This document shows, piece after piece, positions 1-9,802 of a stretch of DNA of 10,678 nucleotides (positions are counted from its first letter, which is position 1; each line of letters begins with the position of its first letter). The position numbers and the translations under genes were made by a program. Below the pieces are notes generated by a model that saw only the letters and a list, made by a program, of their open reading frames with translations, did not search any database and was not told the DNA's origin. The DNA comes from Campylobacterales bacterium (lineage in GTDB: Bacteria; Campylobacterota; Campylobacteria; Campylobacterales; Hydrogenimonadaceae): positions 1 to 10,678 of the forward strand of contig JAMOMS010000119.1 of assembly GCA_027067015.1 (NCBI GenBank). Direction: 5' to 3'.

Positions 1-70
1 CAGCCTCTCAAACAGCGCCATATGCCCCCGGTGGATGCCGTCAAAATTCCCGACGGCCAACGCCGTAATC

Positions 71-90
<20 letters not shown>
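1..90 (-). CDS. ribF: Bifunctional riboflavin kinase / FAD synthetase, N-terminal fragment
   Basis: Only the first 30 codons are in the window; the gene continues past the left edge. RibF phosphorylates riboflavin to FMN and adenylates FMN to FAD in the cytoplasm. The visible part is the start of the FAD synthetase (nucleotidyltransferase) domain. After a short leader, residues 12-23 read AVGNFDGIHRGH, the nucleotide-binding motif of the family. The ATG at 90-88 is preceded by GGGAG with a 7-base spacer, which supports this start. The gene begins inside the end of tlyA (20-base overlap), so translation is probably coupled. The tlyA-ribF pair is also adjacent in Campylobacter. Identification is strong for so short a piece because the motif is distinctive and the context agrees. 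Confidence 0.88.
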
Positions 91-3345
<3,255 letters not shown>

Positions 3346-3349
<4 letters not shown>

Positions 3350-4503
3350 TCTACCCCTCCTTGTTCTATGGCGCTTTGAAGCGTCAGGGCCTGCCTGTGT
3401 TCGGCCACGTCGTGACAACGCACGATAGACGCCCCCCGCCGCACCGCTTCCAGATGAATGGCCAGCGTGCCGGGCAGGCGCGCCGTCACCGGGGCGGGCG
3501 AGAGGGCGTCAATCATCGACTTGCGGCTGGCGCCGATGAGCAGTTCACACCCAAAGTGCAGAAAGTGGGCGTGATGCTTTAAAAGCGCCAGGTTATCCGC
3601 CAGCCGCTTCCCAAAGCCGATCCCCACATCCAGCACCAACGCCTCTTTGGCAAGCCCCAGCGCCTCGGCCCGCTCAATGCGCTCGGCAAAAAACGCGTCC
3701 ACCTCCGCCACCACATCGTCATAGTCGGGGTTTTCCTGCATCGTTTTGGGGGTACCCCGCATATGCATGATCACCAACCTGGCGCCGTAACGCCCGGCCA
3801 GCTCCCCCACCGCCTCATTGGAGAGCCCCGTAATGTCGTTGACCATTTTAAAACCGCTCTCAAGGGCTCGCGCGATGACGGCGGGGGCGTAGGAGTCTAT
3901 ACTAAAGAGCGCCCGCTCATAAAGCCGCTCCCGCCTGATCGCCTCCAGAATCGGCGCCACCCTCGCCAACTCCTCGGCCTCGGGCACCGGGTCGCTTCCG
4001 GGACGGGAGGAGACGCCGCCGATGTCGATGATATCGGCCCCCTCCTCGATCATCCGCTCCAGCGCCGCCACCGCTGACCCCTCTTTGAAGCGACTGGCCG
4101 GGTAGAAGCTGTCGTCGTTGGCGTTGATGACACCCATAACCTGAACGGGACGCGAAGCGGTATGGGCCAGGGCTTCTTCCACCGCATGGCCCACCTTGGC
4201 CAACCCGAAGGGTTGGGCCTTCTCTTTTCTGGCCAGGCGACGCAACTGCCGGGGTGTACCCATCAACACGGCGTCCACCTTTTCCTTTTGGCAGGTCACC
4301 GTCCCTCTTGGCACCGCCAGCTCCGCGCCCACACTCAAGGCATCCTGTTTAAGGATATTGGCCGCCGCCACCGGCAAAGCTTTCAGCGCGAAAAAGAGCA
4401 GGTCGCTCTTTTGGGCCATAATCGCCGCCCCTTTCTTCTCGCAACCGAGGGTTTGCCACGCTTTGGCCGGGTCGCGGGGTCTGTCTATGCGGTAGATTCT
4501 CAT
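3346..4503 (-). CDS. folP: Dihydropteroate synthase
   Basis: FolP condenses p-aminobenzoate with 6-hydroxymethyl-dihydropterin diphosphate to make dihydropteroate, the folate precursor and the step blocked by sulfonamides. At 385 residues it is about 100 longer than the E. coli enzyme. The extra length lies ahead of the TIM-barrel core, as I recall for the long FolP of Campylobacter and Helicobacter. Core motifs in order: MGVINANDDSF (123-133), DIIDIGGVSSRPGS (157-170), FSIDSY (200-205), MVNDITG (220-226), VIMHMRGTPKTM (244-255), VLDVGIGFGK (290-299), LIGASRKS (322-329) and IVRCHDV (360-366). The first loop departs from the common NVTPDSF form. The start is the ATG at 4503, which overlaps the holB stop as ATGA, with AAGAGG 7 bases upstream; an in-frame start 11 codons earlier would lie inside holB. 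Confidence 0.95.
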
Positions 4504-5108
4504 TGGCGCCTCTTTAACAGTTTCATCCCGATCCACGTCAGCACAAACGAGGGGGGTGAGCCCATATCCAGCAGTCTGATCCCCTTTTGAAAGCTCTCCA
4601 GCAAGGCCCCGTCCACCCGGAAACGGCCGCTTTCAAGCGCCTCTTTGCCCCACGCCTCCAGCGCCGTTTTGGCCGTCGCGGCATCGGCGCGGCGGTAGGT
4701 TTGCAGTAACGCGAAAAGTCGCTGGGAGTCAAGATCCAGCAAAACCGCCTCATCATCCCTCTTTTGTTGCACACTCCTCTCCACAATAGGCAATCGGGAG
4801 CGAACGGTAGGCAAAAGGGAGGCTTTGGAGGGGGTCAGCAGAACAAAGTGGGTGCGCGCCGGGGGCTCTTCCAAAATTTTTAAAAGCTTGTTCTGGGCAA
4901 TGGGGGTAAAGCGTTCGGCGCTTAAAACCAGCGCCTTCTCGCCCGTGTCGGTCAGGTAGGCCCGGCGGATCGCCTCCTCGGCGTGGGCGACCAGAAACTC
5001 CTCGGCCCCGATATGGACCAACCGGGTATCGGGCCACGCTTGCGCCAGCGCCTCGATCGTCTCGTCGAAACGGTCGGTCAGGATAATCTGGGAGCGGGGC
5101 GGGAGCAT
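4500..5108 (-). CDS. holB: DNA polymerase III delta-prime subunit (short form)
   Basis: Delta-prime is the fixed subunit of the clamp loader that places the beta sliding clamp on primed DNA. This one has only 202 residues against 334 in E. coli, similar to the short versions in this phylum. Recognition rests on residues 72-105: the NKLLKILEEPP motif (73-83), the strand HFVLLTPSKASLLPTVRSR, and R105 in SRL, where most relatives have SRC. That arginine is the likely finger that completes the neighbour's ATP site. No Walker A loop is visible, as expected for delta-prime, and no zinc-binding cysteine cluster is present. The start is taken as the ATG at 5108, one base after the hobA stop. The ribosome binding site is poor, so it probably depends on coupling to hobA. 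A GTG three codons earlier is possible. The position between hobA and folP supports the call. Confidence 0.87.
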   Translation of the reverse strand: MLPPRSQIILTDRFDETIEALAQAWPDTRLVHIGAEEFLVAHAEEAIRRAYLTDTGEKALVLSAERFTPIAQNKLLKILEEPPARTHFVLLTPSKASLLPTVRSRLPIVERSVQQKRDDEAVLLDLDSQRLFALLQTYRRADAATAKTALEAWGKEALESGRFRVDGALLESFQKGIRLLDMGSPPSFVLTWIGMKLLKRRQ

Positions 5109-5109
5109 C

Positions 5110-5658
5110 CTACACACCCGGATCGACCTCCGCGAAAAGGGCGGCGCTGACGGTCTTGTCAAAGAGCCTGAAGAGTTGCAACAGCTTGATATCGATCTGC
5201 TCATCCAAAGAGCGCAGGGTAAAGCTGTTGGCCATCTCCTCATCCATCACCCACAAAAGTGACTCCTCGTTACGCAGGGCGATACGGGCCCTGGGGTGGT
5301 CGGCCTTGCCGATATACCAGAAGAAAAAACCCTGGGGGTAAGAGAGGCTGAGAAGATCGAAAAAAAGATCGATATCCTGGTCGTTGCGTATGGCGTCTAC
5401 CGCCGGATAGAGGGCGCTACAGGCGTAAAAAGGCAGAAGAGGACGCTGTTGGCCCGGGCGGTTGACGCGGCTGATGACATAGCGCTCAAACCAGCGGTTG
5501 TTCTCATCACTCAAAAGCAAAAGGGTCTGTCCCGCCAATATCTTGGAGACGGCGTTGCCGGCAATGGGCGCCCAGTCGTAGCGGCGCTCCTCCATCCAGC
5601 TCATAGCCGCATCCTCGGCCCGTATCGCCTCCAGCGTCCAGCTCAGCAGATCCTTCAC
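5110..5658 (-). CDS. hobA: DnaA initiator-associating protein HobA
   Basis: HobA binds the N-terminal domains of DnaA and promotes its oligomerisation at oriC. It is the Campylobacterota counterpart of E. coli DiaA and has a SIS-like fold. The 182 residues match the roughly 180 of Helicobacter pylori HobA. It begins MKDLLSWTLEAIR, and has a conserved-looking central stretch FYACSALYPAVDAIR (77-91) followed by DLFFDLLSLSYPQGFFFWYIG (97-117). I identify it from this overall pattern plus its position between lysC and holB, which is its usual place in the phylum. The start is GTG at 5658, with AGGA 7 bases upstream and 15 bases after the lysC stop. It shows neither a signal peptide nor membrane segments, consistent with a cytoplasmic, DNA-associated role. 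Confidence 0.88.
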   Translation of the reverse strand: MKDLLSWTLEAIRAEDAAMSWMEERRYDWAPIAGNAVSKILAGQTLLLLSDENNRWFERYVISRVNRPGQQRPLLPFYACSALYPAVDAIRNDQDIDLFFDLLSLSYPQGFFFWYIGKADHPRARIALRNEESLLWVMDEEMANSFTLRSLDEQIDIKLLQLFRLFDKTVSAALFAEVDPGV

Positions 5659-5673
5659 GCCCGCGTCCTACCC

Positions 5674-6879
5674 CTATTTGTCCAACTCGTAGGCATCATG
5701 AAGCGCCCGCACCGCCAACTCGGCGTACTTTTCGTCGATGATCATGGAGATCTTGATCTCGCTGGTGCTGATCATCTCGATGTTGATATTCTCTTTGGCC
5801 ATCGTGGTGAAGGCTTTGGCCGCCACGCCGCTGTGGCTCTTCATGCCCACGCCCACAATGGAGACCTTGGCGATATTCTCTTTGTAGTCGATGGCGCCGA
5901 TACTCTGCGCGAAGCGCGCCATGGCGGAGCGGGCCCGTACCACCTCGGTCTGGGGAATGGTAAAGTCGATCTCGGTCTTGCCGTCGGCGCCGATGGTCTG
6001 CACGATCATGTCCACGTTAATCGCCTCATCCGCCAGGGCGTTGAAGATCTCGCTGGCGATACCGGGGCGGTCTTCCACGTCTTTAAGGCTGACACGGGCC
6101 TGGTTTCTATCGAGCGCGATGCCGCTTACCAGAGGTTTTTCCATGATGTTCTCTTCCTTTGTGATCAAAGTTCCGGGGTTGTCGTTGAAACTGCTTCGGG
6201 TCACCAGGTTGACCCCCATCTTCTTGGCCAGCTCCACGGAGCGGTTTTGCAACACCTTGGCGCCCAAAGAGGCCAACTCCAGCATCTCGTCGTAGCTGAT
6301 GCGCTCCATCTTTCTGGCTTTGGGCTCAATGCGCGGATCGGTGGTGTAGACGCCGTCCACGTCGGTATAGATCTCGCACAGATCGGCCCCCATCGCCCCG
6401 GCGATGGCCACGGCGGTCAGGTCACTGCCGCCCCGCCCCAGGGTGGTGACGCGACCCTCCGGGTCGATCCCCTGAAACCCGGCCACCACGACAATCCGGC
6501 CCGCCTCCAGCGCCCCCCGCATCGGTTTGGGGTCAATCCGCTCAATCCGGGCGGCGGTATGGGTCTTGTCGGTCACAATCCCCGCCTGGCGGCCCGTCAT
6601 GGCCACGGCGGGATAGCCCATCTCATTGAGCGCGATGCTAAGCAGGGCGCTGGTCACCCGCTCGCCGGAGCTAAGCAGTAAATCCATCGCCTCCCGGTCG
6701 GGGTTGGGGGAGAAGTGGTGGGCGTAGTCGATCAGCTTGTTGGTCTCGCCGCTCATGGCCGAGACCACCACGATCACGTCGTGCCCCTCGTCGCGGGTGC
6801 GGGCCACCCGTCGGGCCACGTTGCCGATGCGCTCCAGGTCCCCGACGCTGGTGCCGCCGAACTTTTGAACCACTAACAC
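5674..6879 (-). CDS. lysC: Aspartokinase with C-terminal ACT domains
   Basis: LysC phosphorylates aspartate to aspartyl-4-phosphate, the first step towards lysine (and diaminopimelate for peptidoglycan), threonine and methionine. The protein has 401 residues. The kinase domain begins at once with KFGGTSVG (6-13) and contains the [12 protein letters not shown] motif (145-156). Two ACT domains follow, recognisable at about 260-330 ([19 protein letters not shown] at 268-286) and 338-401 ([19 protein letters not shown] at 342-360). These bind feedback inhibitors, usually lysine with or without threonine. The start is GTG at 6879, preceded by AAGGAG with a 5-base spacer. The longer upstream reading frame lies inside rppH and is not credible. 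An internal ATG at codon 246 has its own Shine-Dalgarno-like sequence (separate entry). Only 13 bases separate it from rppH. Confidence 0.97.
   Translation of the reverse strand: MLVVQKFGGTSVGDLERIGNVARRVARTRDEGHDVIVVVSAMSGETNKLIDYAHHFSPNPDREAMDLLLSSGERVTSALLSIALNEMGYPAVAMTGRQAGIVTDKTHTAARIERIDPKPMRGALEAGRIVVVAGFQGIDPEGRVTTLGRGGSDLTAVAIAGAMGADLCEIYTDVDGVYTTDPRIEPKARKMERISYDEMLELASLGAKVLQNRSVELAKKMGVNLVTRSSFNDNPGTLITKEENIMEKPLVSGIALDRNQARVSLKDVEDRPGIASEIFNALADEAINVDMIVQTIGADGKTEIDFTIPQTEVVRARSAMARFAQSIGAIDYKENIAKVSIVGVGMKSHSGVAAKAFTTMAKENINIEMISTSEIKISMIIDEKYAELAVRALHDAYELDK
6142..6160 (-). promoter_or_regulatory. Candidate internal translation start for an aspartokinase beta subunit
   Basis: Within lysC, in frame, the ATG of codon 246 (6144-6142) is preceded by the purine-rich AAAGGAAGAG (6160-6151) with a 6-base spacer. 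Initiation here would give a 156-residue protein made of the two ACT domains alone. In the alpha2-beta2 aspartokinases of Bacillus subtilis (LysC) and Corynebacterium glutamicum, the regulatory beta subunit is made in exactly this way, from an in-frame start at the same place in the gene. The pairing of sequence and position is clear; that it is used in this organism is inference. If AGGA alone counts as the binding core, the spacer is about 10 bases, which is at the upper limit. Confidence 0.5.
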
Positions 6880-6892
6880 GCCGTCTCCTTTT

Positions 6893-7378
6893 TCACAGGT
6901 ATCCTTTTTTCCTGAAATACTCCAGCACCTTCTTGTAGATAGGGCGCTTGAAGTAGGTAATGAAATCGAAAATCCTCTCGTAGGGCACGAAGGTGTACTG
7001 CACAAACTCCGGCTCTTCGGTATCCAGGTTGATCCGGGCCCCCTTTTTGAGCCGCACCAGAAAATATTTCTGCCGCTGGCCGTCAAAGGGGTACATCTTT
7101 TTGGCGATCATCTCGGGAAAGTCGTAGCTGACCCACTCGGGGTATTCGGCCACGATCTCCACCTCATCGGTGCCGATCTCCTCTTTCAGCTCCCGAAACA
7201 GCGCCTCTTTTGGGGTCTCTCCCTTGTCAATACCCCCCTGGGGAAACTGCCAGGCGTCTTTGACGTCACTGCGCGAAGCGATAAAAAACTCCACCTTTTC
7301 CGGGTACCTGGACGAGAGAATGATCGCGGCGACATTGGGCCGATAACGCTTTTTTCCGGTTTCGTTTCGATCATTCAT
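6893..7378 (-). CDS. rppH: RNA 5'-pyrophosphohydrolase / dinucleoside polyphosphate hydrolase (Nudix)
   Basis: This Nudix hydrolase removes pyrophosphate from 5'-triphosphate RNA, which opens transcripts to decay. Relatives in Helicobacter and Campylobacter were first described as Ap4A hydrolases (NudA, 'invasion-associated'). The 161 residues match the family length. The Nudix box runs from G48 to T70: E54, R62, E63, E66 and E67 fill the G-x5-E-x7-RExxEE pattern that binds the metal. It is preceded by WQFPQGGID (43-51), typical of the RppH subgroup. R11-P14 (RYRPNVAAI) is the usual N-terminal opening. The ATG at 7378 was chosen because the reading frame further upstream crosses AT-rich intergenic DNA and then runs antisense to hemW. 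GAGGA lies about 11 bases upstream, a rather long spacing. It is the first gene of the minus-strand operon. Confidence 0.94.
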   Translation of the reverse strand: MNDRNETGKKRYRPNVAAIILSSRYPEKVEFFIASRSDVKDAWQFPQGGIDKGETPKEALFRELKEEIGTDEVEIVAEYPEWVSYDFPEMIAKKMYPFDGQRQKYFLVRLKKGARINLDTEEPEFVQYTFVPYERIFDFITYFKRPIYKKVLEYFRKKGYL

Positions 7379-7422
7379 AAAAATCTTTGTCCTCGGTTTT
7401 TCAGGCGCAAAACGCACGAAAA

Positions 7423-7435
7423 TTTTTGATAAGAT
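7423..7435 (+). promoter_or_regulatory. Candidate promoter of hemW (T-run, extended -10)
   Basis: The sequence TTTTTGATAAGAT has a T-run ending in TG, one spacer base, then TAAGAT (4 of 6 to TATAAT). This fits the vegetative promoter type described for Campylobacter jejuni, where a T-rich -16 region ending in TG replaces a strong -35. The implied transcript start is near 7442, about 27 bases before the hemW ATG. It overlaps the -10 element proposed for the opposite direction by two bases, so both cannot easily be occupied at once. A closely similar sequence precedes tatB. Confidence 0.5.
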
Positions 7436-7439
7436 TGTA
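7434..7439 (-). promoter_or_regulatory. Candidate -10 element for the rppH-lysC-...-ribF operon
   Basis: In the 90-base divergent gap, the minus strand reads TACAAT (5 of 6 matches to TATAAT). This would give a transcript start near 7427 and a leader of about 50 bases before rppH. No good -35 hexamer is visible, which is normal for vegetative promoters in this phylum. Since the next eight genes have no real gaps, this could drive the whole block. The call rests on one short match and on position. Confidence 0.4.
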
Positions 7440-7468
7440 TTCAATTCACCATTAAGGCCCACTGAGAA

Positions 7469-8518
7469 ATGCTTCTGTATATGCATATCCCCTTTTGCGA
7501 CAGCAAATGCCACTACTGCGCTTTTAACTCCTACACCGACCGTTTCGGACTGCGTGAGGCTTACATGGGGGCGTTGCACACCCAGCTTCGGCACGATCTG
7601 AATCGATTTGCCTCAAAAGGGGGGATTGAGACCCTTTTTATCGGCGGCGGCACCCCATCGACCGTCTCCGCCAAGCTCTACGCGCCCCTTTTTAAAACCC
7701 TCGCCCCCTACCTGGCCGACGACGCCGAAATCACCGCCGAGGCCAACCCCAAAAGCGCCACGTCGGCATGGCTGGAGGGGATGCGTGAACTGGGGGTCAA
7801 CCGGCTCAGTCTCGGGGTGCAGAGCTTTTTTGACGACAAACTCGCCTTTCTTGGCCGATCCCACCGCGCCGACGACGCCGAATCGGCGATTTTACGGGCC
7901 GAGAAAGCGGGCTTTGGGCGCATCAACGCCGATCTGATTTACGCCACGGCGCTGGATACCCCCAAACGGTTAAAGCAGGAGATCGCCGCTTTATGCGCGC
8001 TTCCTGTCGAGCACGTCAGCGCCTATGAGCTGACGCTGGAGGCAAACACCCCCTTCGCCGACCGGCCCGAGGTGCGCAACGCCTCGGCCAAACAGGCCCG
8101 GCTGGTGGCCGAACAACTCGAATCGGCAGGATTTAAGCGCTACGAGGTCTCCAATTTCGGCATCCCATGCCGCCACAACCTGGGCTACTGGCGTCAACGT
8201 CCCTATCTGGGCGTAGGGGCCGGGGCCGTCGGGTTTGTCAACCAAAGCCGCTACTACCCTCACGCCGACCCCGCCACCTACATCGCCGACCCCCTGGCCC
8301 GACGCGTTGAGTCCCTAAGCGCCGACGACCTGCTGGAAGAGCACTTATTCTTGGGACTTCGCAGTAACGTCGGCATCGCCATTGAGCGACTCAACACGGC
8401 CATGCGCCGACGGTGCGAATTACTCAGCCAGGAGGGCAAGCTAAAAAAAGAGGGGGCGCGTTACCGCAATCCCGACCTTCTGCTGGCCGACGAGATCGCC
8501 CTCTTTATCCTTGGCTAA
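7469..8518 (+). CDS. hemW: HemW-type radical SAM heme chaperone
   Basis: HemW binds heme and delivers it to cytochromes and other acceptors. It is often annotated as oxygen-independent coproporphyrinogen oxidase (HemN-like), which the motifs here argue against. The 349-residue protein opens with HIPFC and has the radical-SAM cluster C10-x3-C14-x2-C17. This is followed by A18 and F19, where true HemN has an extra cysteine. GGGTPS (59-64) is the SAM-contacting loop. EANP (91-94), LSLGVQSF (113-120), INADLIY (152-158) and YEVSNF (225-230) are family blocks. The heme-binding motif HNxxYW is present as H236-N237-L-G-Y240-W241. A C-terminal HemN-like helical domain follows. The ATG at 7469 lies 27 bases after the proposed transcript start, with only a weak ribosome binding site (GAG). 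Confidence 0.93.
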   Translation: MLLYMHIPFCDSKCHYCAFNSYTDRFGLREAYMGALHTQLRHDLNRFASKGGIETLFIGGGTPSTVSAKLYAPLFKTLAPYLADDAEITAEANPKSATSAWLEGMRELGVNRLSLGVQSFFDDKLAFLGRSHRADDAESAILRAEKAGFGRINADLIYATALDTPKRLKQEIAALCALPVEHVSAYELTLEANTPFADRPEVRNASAKQARLVAEQLESAGFKRYEVSNFGIPCRHNLGYWRQRPYLGVGAGAVGFVNQSRYYPHADPATYIADPLARRVESLSADDLLEEHLFLGLRSNVGIAIERLNTAMRRRCELLSQEGKLKKEGARYRNPDLLLADEIALFILG

Positions 8519-8522
8519 TCAC

Positions 8523-8536
8523 TTTTTTGATAGACT
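8523..8536 (+). promoter_or_regulatory. Candidate promoter of tatB-tatC-queA
   Basis: The 65-base gap after hemW holds TTTTTTGATAGACT: a T-run ending in TG, one base, then TAGACT (4 of 6 to TATAAT). The T-run, TG and spacing are the same as in the candidate hemW promoter. The transcript would start near 8543, leaving about 41 bases before the tatB ATG. The genes downstream could therefore be transcribed independently of hemW, although read-through is also possible because I see no terminator in the gap. Confidence 0.45.
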
Positions 8537-8583
8537 TTCCTCTCTTACGGCTTCGGCCTACGCCACGCAAAAAAAGGATAGCG

Positions 8584-9066
8584 ATGTTTGGGATGGGACT
8601 TGGCGAAATCTTCTTTATCGCGGTGATCGCGGTGCTCTTTTTAGGGCCCGACAAACTGCCCGACGCGATGGTGCAGATTGCCAAATTTTTCCGCAGTCTC
8701 AAGCGCACCGTCAACGACGCCAAACTCTCCATTGAAGAGGAGATCAAGATCGGTGAGCTCAAAGAGGAGGCCCTGCGCTACAAAAAGCAGTTGGATGAGG
8801 CGACCCGTTCCATTGAACAGGGCATCACCGCCGACCTGAACGATCCTATTGATCCCGAAGAGGCGTCAACGCCCCACGAAGAGAGCGACACCGCCCCTAC
8901 CGCCGTCGAACCCAAACGGGAGAAGATCACCTTCCCCAAAAAGCGGCGCGCCCACAACGTCTACGCCCCCAGAGAGGCCGACGGCGTGCCCGACCTACCC
9001 GACACCCCCGCCGACACGCACGTAAGCCACCCCTCCACAGCGGAGCAAAAGGAGAAGCATGTTTGA
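8584..9066 (+). CDS. tatB: Sec-independent protein translocase subunit TatB
   Basis: TatB works with TatC as the receptor that recognises twin-arginine signal peptides and passes folded proteins to TatA pores in the inner membrane. The 160 residues begin with a membrane helix (about 5-21) carrying E8 in GLGEIFF, the glutamate typical of TatB. The hinge LGPDKLPDAM (20-29) follows, then an amphipathic helix (about 30-75). LGP rather than FGP at the hinge and the pairing with tatC favour TatB over TatA. The C-terminal 80 residues are acidic and proline-rich, with one basic patch (KKRR, 119-122). AAGGA lies 5 bases before the ATG at 8584. The gene overlaps tatC by 8 bases. No tatA is present in this window. 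Confidence 0.92.
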   Translation: MFGMGLGEIFFIAVIAVLFLGPDKLPDAMVQIAKFFRSLKRTVNDAKLSIEEEIKIGELKEEALRYKKQLDEATRSIEQGITADLNDPIDPEEASTPHEESDTAPTAVEPKREKITFPKKRRAHNVYAPREADGVPDLPDTPADTHVSHPSTAEQKEKHV

Positions 9067-9802
9067 GGAATTGCGCCCGCATATCGCCGAATTAAGAAAG
9101 CGCCTGGCCTACTCCATGGCGGCGCTGGTGGTCTGCTTTTTTGTCGCTTTCTACTTTTACGAACCGATCCTTGACTGGATGACCCAGCCGCTCAAAGAGG
9201 TTTTGCCCAAACAGTCCATGATGATCGCCACCGGCGTGCCGGAGGTCTTCTTTACCGCCGTCAAAGTGGCGCTCTTTTCCGGTTTTCTCATGGCACTGCC
9301 CTTTATTCTCTACCAAATCTGGCTCTTCGTGGCCCCGGGGCTGTATGAGCATGAGAAAAAGTATGTCTGGCCCTTTGTCTTTTTCGCCTCGGGTATGTTC
9401 TTCCTGGGAGCGGCTTTCGCCTACTACGTGGTGGTGCCTTTCGGTTTTCAGTTTCTGGTCAACTTCGCCGAGCAGATCGTTACCGTCGCGCCAAAAATCA
9501 ACGAGTACGTGGGCTTTTTCACCAAGATCATGGTGGGATTCGGCATCGCCTTTGAACTGCCCGTCATCACCTTCTTTTTGGCGCTTTTGGGACTGGTGGA
9601 CGACCAGACGCTCAAAAGCTTTTTCAAATACGCCATTATCCTTATTTTCGTGCTGGCCGCGCTTTTGACGCCGCCGGACGTGGTGACCCAGCTTCTGATG
9701 GCCATTCCGCTCATTCTGCTCTACGGGCTCTCCATTCTCATCGCCAAAATGGTCAACCCCTACACCCCGCCCGAAGAGGATGACGAGCCGGCGGATGCGT
9801 AA
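9059..9802 (+). CDS. tatC: Sec-independent protein translocase subunit TatC
   Basis: TatC is the six-helix inner-membrane protein that binds the twin-arginine motif of Tat substrates. All family marks are present in 247 residues: HIAELRKRL (8-16) at the cytoplasmic N-terminus, then helix 1. The first periplasmic loop leads into FTAVKVALFSGFLMALP (65-81) and YQIWLFVAPGLYEHEKKY (85-102). E166 in FGIAFELPV lies inside the membrane, and D207 in LTPPDVVTQ is in the last loop. Hydrophobic helices lie at about 18-37, 68-90, 105-127, 154-178, 190-204 and 212-230. The tail is acidic. AGGAG lies 4 bases before the ATG, within the end of tatB. The stop overlaps the queA start by 8 bases. Confidence 0.97.
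   Translation: MFEELRPHIAELRKRLAYSMAALVVCFFVAFYFYEPILDWMTQPLKEVLPKQSMMIATGVPEVFFTAVKVALFSGFLMALPFILYQIWLFVAPGLYEHEKKYVWPFVFFASGMFFLGAAFAYYVVVPFGFQFLVNFAEQIVTVAPKINEYVGFFTKIMVGFGIAFELPVITFFLALLGLVDDQTLKSFFKYAIILIFVLAALLTPPDVVTQLLMAIPLILLYGLSILIAKMVNPYTPPEEDDEPADA

Noticed and set aside
5109..5243. Upstream extension of the holB frame into hobA
   Set aside because: It overlaps hobA by more than 130 bases with a serine- and arginine-rich shadow translation. A start just after the hobA stop is typical of the operon.
5296..6681. 461-codon open frame on the plus strand opposite lysC and hobA
   Set aside because: It is longer than lysC but lies antisense to two clearly recognised genes. Its composition is glycine- and histidine-rich as expected from the complement of GC-rich codons, and it has no recognisable domain.
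6880..7086. Upstream extension of the lysC frame into rppH
   Set aside because: It overlaps rppH out of frame with unlikely composition. The GTG at 6879 with AAGGAG and an immediate KFGGTS motif is the proper start.
7379..7594. 72-codon upstream extension of the rppH reading frame
   Set aside because: It passes through the AT-rich divergent gap and the opposite strand of hemW, and lacks the RppH N-terminal pattern. The start at 7378 fits the family.
8545..8565. GGC-TTCG-GCC hairpin between hemW and tatB as a terminator
   Set aside because: The stem is only three base pairs and is not followed by a T-run on the plus strand. On the minus strand there is no gene ending here.
8569..8575. Run of seven A before the tatB ribosome binding site as a phase-variable tract
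   Set aside because: It is short and outside coding sequence; phase variation in this phylum mostly uses long G tracts. Nothing else supports switching.
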